Assembly: GCF_947496855.1 (NCBI RefSeq)
Contig: NZ_CANMED010000004.1
Span: forward strand, 248,001-312,000
From: an uncultured Aquimarina sp.
Lineage (GTDB): Bacteria > Bacteroidota > Bacteroidia > Flavobacteriales > Flavobacteriaceae
DNA: 64,000 bases
Direction: 5' to 3'
A model generated the notes under the pieces. That model did not search any database. It was not told where the DNA came from and saw nothing but the letters and a program-made list of their open reading frames with translations. The translations under genes were made by a program, and so were the position numbers. Shown here in pieces: positions 62,936 to 64,000 of this stretch. Every line of letters begins with the position of its first letter. The stretch's first letter is position 1.

Positions 62936-63571
62936 ATGGAAAATATACTAGTAGCAGGTGCCAACGGTGCTGTAGGAAAAAAAATAGTTAATCTTTTAGA
63001 AGCATCGCAATACTTTAAACCTGTTGCAATGATTAGAAAAGAAGAGCAAAAAAAACAATTTGAAATTAGAAATATTGCTACAGTGGTTGGAGATCTGGAA
63101 GAAGATATTTCTGGTGTAACTGAAGGAATAGATAAGATTATTTTTGCAGCTGGTTCTGGAGGAAAAAAAGTTGTAGCAGTAGATCAAGAAGGAGCAAAAA
63201 AACTTATAGACTTATCAAATAAAACTAAAATCAAAAAATTTGTCATGCTTAGTTCAATGGGAGCAGACTCTCCAGAAGACGCAGACGAATTAAAAGAATA
63301 TTTAAGAGCTAAACACAATGCCGATGAATACTTAAAGCGTAGTGATTTAAACTTTGCTATTGTAAGACCTGGAAGTCTTACAGATGAACCTGGAACTGGT
63401 AAAATAATTTTAGATTCAAAACTAAAAAATTCTGGAGAGATTAGTCGAGATGATGTGGCGCAGACGCTAGTAAGATCATTACATAATGATAGCGCTAACT
63501 ATTCTGTTTTCGAAATTTTAAAGGGTGATAATTTAATCGCAACAGCGATGCACAAAGTATCTGCAAGTTAA
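62936..63571 (+). CDS. NAD(P)-binding atypical SDR protein
   Basis: From the ATG at 62936, the 211-residue product begins MENILVAGANGAVGKKIVNL, the Rossmann GxxGxxG motif of atypical SDR proteins (NmrA/YwnB-like). It continues with VVGDLEEDISGVTEGIDKII and SSMGADSP. Upstream codons in the frame look non-coding. Such proteins may act as redox sensors or reductases. A bidirectional terminator follows. Confidence 0.87.
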   Translation: MENILVAGANGAVGKKIVNLLEASQYFKPVAMIRKEEQKKQFEIRNIATVVGDLEEDISGVTEGIDKIIFAAGSGGKKVVAVDQEGAKKLIDLSNKTKIKKFVMLSSMGADSPEDADELKEYLRAKHNADEYLKRSDLNFAIVRPGSLTDEPGTGKIILDSKLKNSGEISRDDVAQTLVRSLHNDSANYSVFEILKGDNLIATAMHKVSAS

Positions 63572-63660
63572 GCTTGTACAAACACCGATATTTTGAAAAT
63601 TTCCAAATTCATAAAGCCTTTTATAGTACTTCATTTTAATAAATTTGGCTTATAAAAATA

Positions 63661-63688
63661 AAACCCCGTAATGAGAATTACGGGGTTT
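63661..63688. terminator. Bidirectional terminator
   Basis: AAACCCCGTAAT and ATTACGGGGTTT pair perfectly over 12 bp around GAGA. On the minus strand it is followed by TTTTATTTTT; on the plus strand the T-tract is weak. It separates the convergent SDR gene and the barrel gene at the window end. Confidence 0.85.
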
Positions 63689-63754
63689 ACTTATAAAAAT
63701 TTACTTCTCGATACATATATTTAGAAATTCGTCCTTCCTTAGCATACTAAAAAA

Positions 63755-64000
63755 TTATATTTTCAACTTTAATCCACCTCGAATATAGAAGCTATTTCGA
63801 TCATTAATGGTTAACACATTTTCCTGATTATCATTACGTAAACGTATATCGTTTATAACCGTAAAACCAGCATAAGAGTATAAAACCAGATGATCTGATA
63901 GATATCTTTCATATCCTAGTCCGGTAAGTACAATTGTCATGGAAATATTATTCGCTATTTTCTCCTCTGAGGTTACGATATCTGTAAAATTTCGATTATT
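63755..64000 (-). CDS. Outer-membrane beta-barrel protein, C-terminal part (runs off the right edge)
   Basis: The open frame runs in from beyond 64000 and ends at 63755. The visible 81 residues alternate strands and turns (MTIVLTGLGYERYLSDHLVL, LYSYAGFTVINDIRLRND, NSFYIRGGLKLKI), ending with a basic, hydrophobic final strand as in small outer-membrane barrels. The family cannot be named from this part. Confidence 0.65.
   Translation of the reverse strand, partial: NNRNFTDIVTSEEKIANNISMTIVLTGLGYERYLSDHLVLYSYAGFTVINDIRLRNDNQENVLTINDRNSFYIRGGLKLKI

Overview
The window is about 64 kb of AT-rich DNA (roughly one third G+C by eye) from a member of the Bacteroidota, most likely a marine Flavobacteriaceae species. 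The genus is not determinable; an Aquimarina-like organism is only a guess. The lineage call rests on LytS/LytTR and AraC regulators, RND operons with lipoprotein adaptors, a DUF3987/VirE-type mobile element with a Bacteroidota-style integrase, delayed Tat signals, and the near absence of Shine-Dalgarno sequences. No rRNA, complete tRNA or CRISPR array is visible.

Region 1 (1-13 kb), anaerobic or low-oxygen metabolism. A minus-strand operon encodes a small secreted protein, a DcuA-type C4-dicarboxylate exchanger, aspartate ammonia-lyase and the start of a type II asparaginase. Together these turn asparagine and aspartate into fumarate and ammonia and exchange the dicarboxylates. After a frameshifted SIMPL-domain gene comes a periplasmic nitrate reductase operon (napD, napA, a tetraheme internally duplicated napB, a tetraheme lipoprotein, an NrfC-like Fe-S protein and an NrfD-like membrane protein). 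It has no NapC or NapGH. An FNR-like palindrome lies upstream of napD, and a 20-bp sequence is shared between the upstream regions of both operons. A HtrA-like protease and an AraC regulator follow.

Region 2 (13-27 kb), envelope functions. Five tightly packed minus-strand genes encode two small secreted proteins, a TolC protein fused to a periplasmic-binding-like domain, an adaptor and an RND pump. Only 81 bp downstream, six further genes run in the same direction: an outer-membrane protein, a lipoprotein, a DUF2235 hydrolase lipoprotein, a potassium-channel-like protein, a LytS kinase and a LytTR regulator. I regard this six-gene set as the best candidate for an undescribed system. A TerB-like gene diverges at the upstream end.

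Region 3 (27.3-33.2 kb), a small integrative element. It carries a tyrosine recombinase, an unknown protein, an AlpA/MerR-type DNA-binding protein, a VirE_N-like protein and a DUF3987 helicase/primase-type protein. There is an iteron-like repeat cluster at one end and a 45-bp tRNA 3' fragment followed by a terminator at the other. No relaxase is present.

Region 4 (33.9-63.6 kb), stress and housekeeping accessory genes. These include a formate/nitrite-type transporter, hibernation factor, DJ-1/Hsp31-like protein, two DoxX proteins, two MscS channels, pyruvate oxidase, YtxH and holin-like membrane proteins, Dps, DUF2652, DUF2254, a flavoprotein, topoisomerase IB, an AI-2E-family permease, Pmp3/YqaE, HVA1-like proteins, DUF2383, DUF1328, cardiolipin synthase, a semialdehyde dehydrogenase and two SDR proteins. 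Four paralogous AraC-family regulators are scattered among them. Many of these families are commonly associated with general, osmotic or envelope stress, so the block reads as a stress-response neighbourhood; that is inference. A SRAP-like protein and an ArsC-like protein here both appear to lack their usual catalytic residues. The window ends inside an outer-membrane barrel gene.
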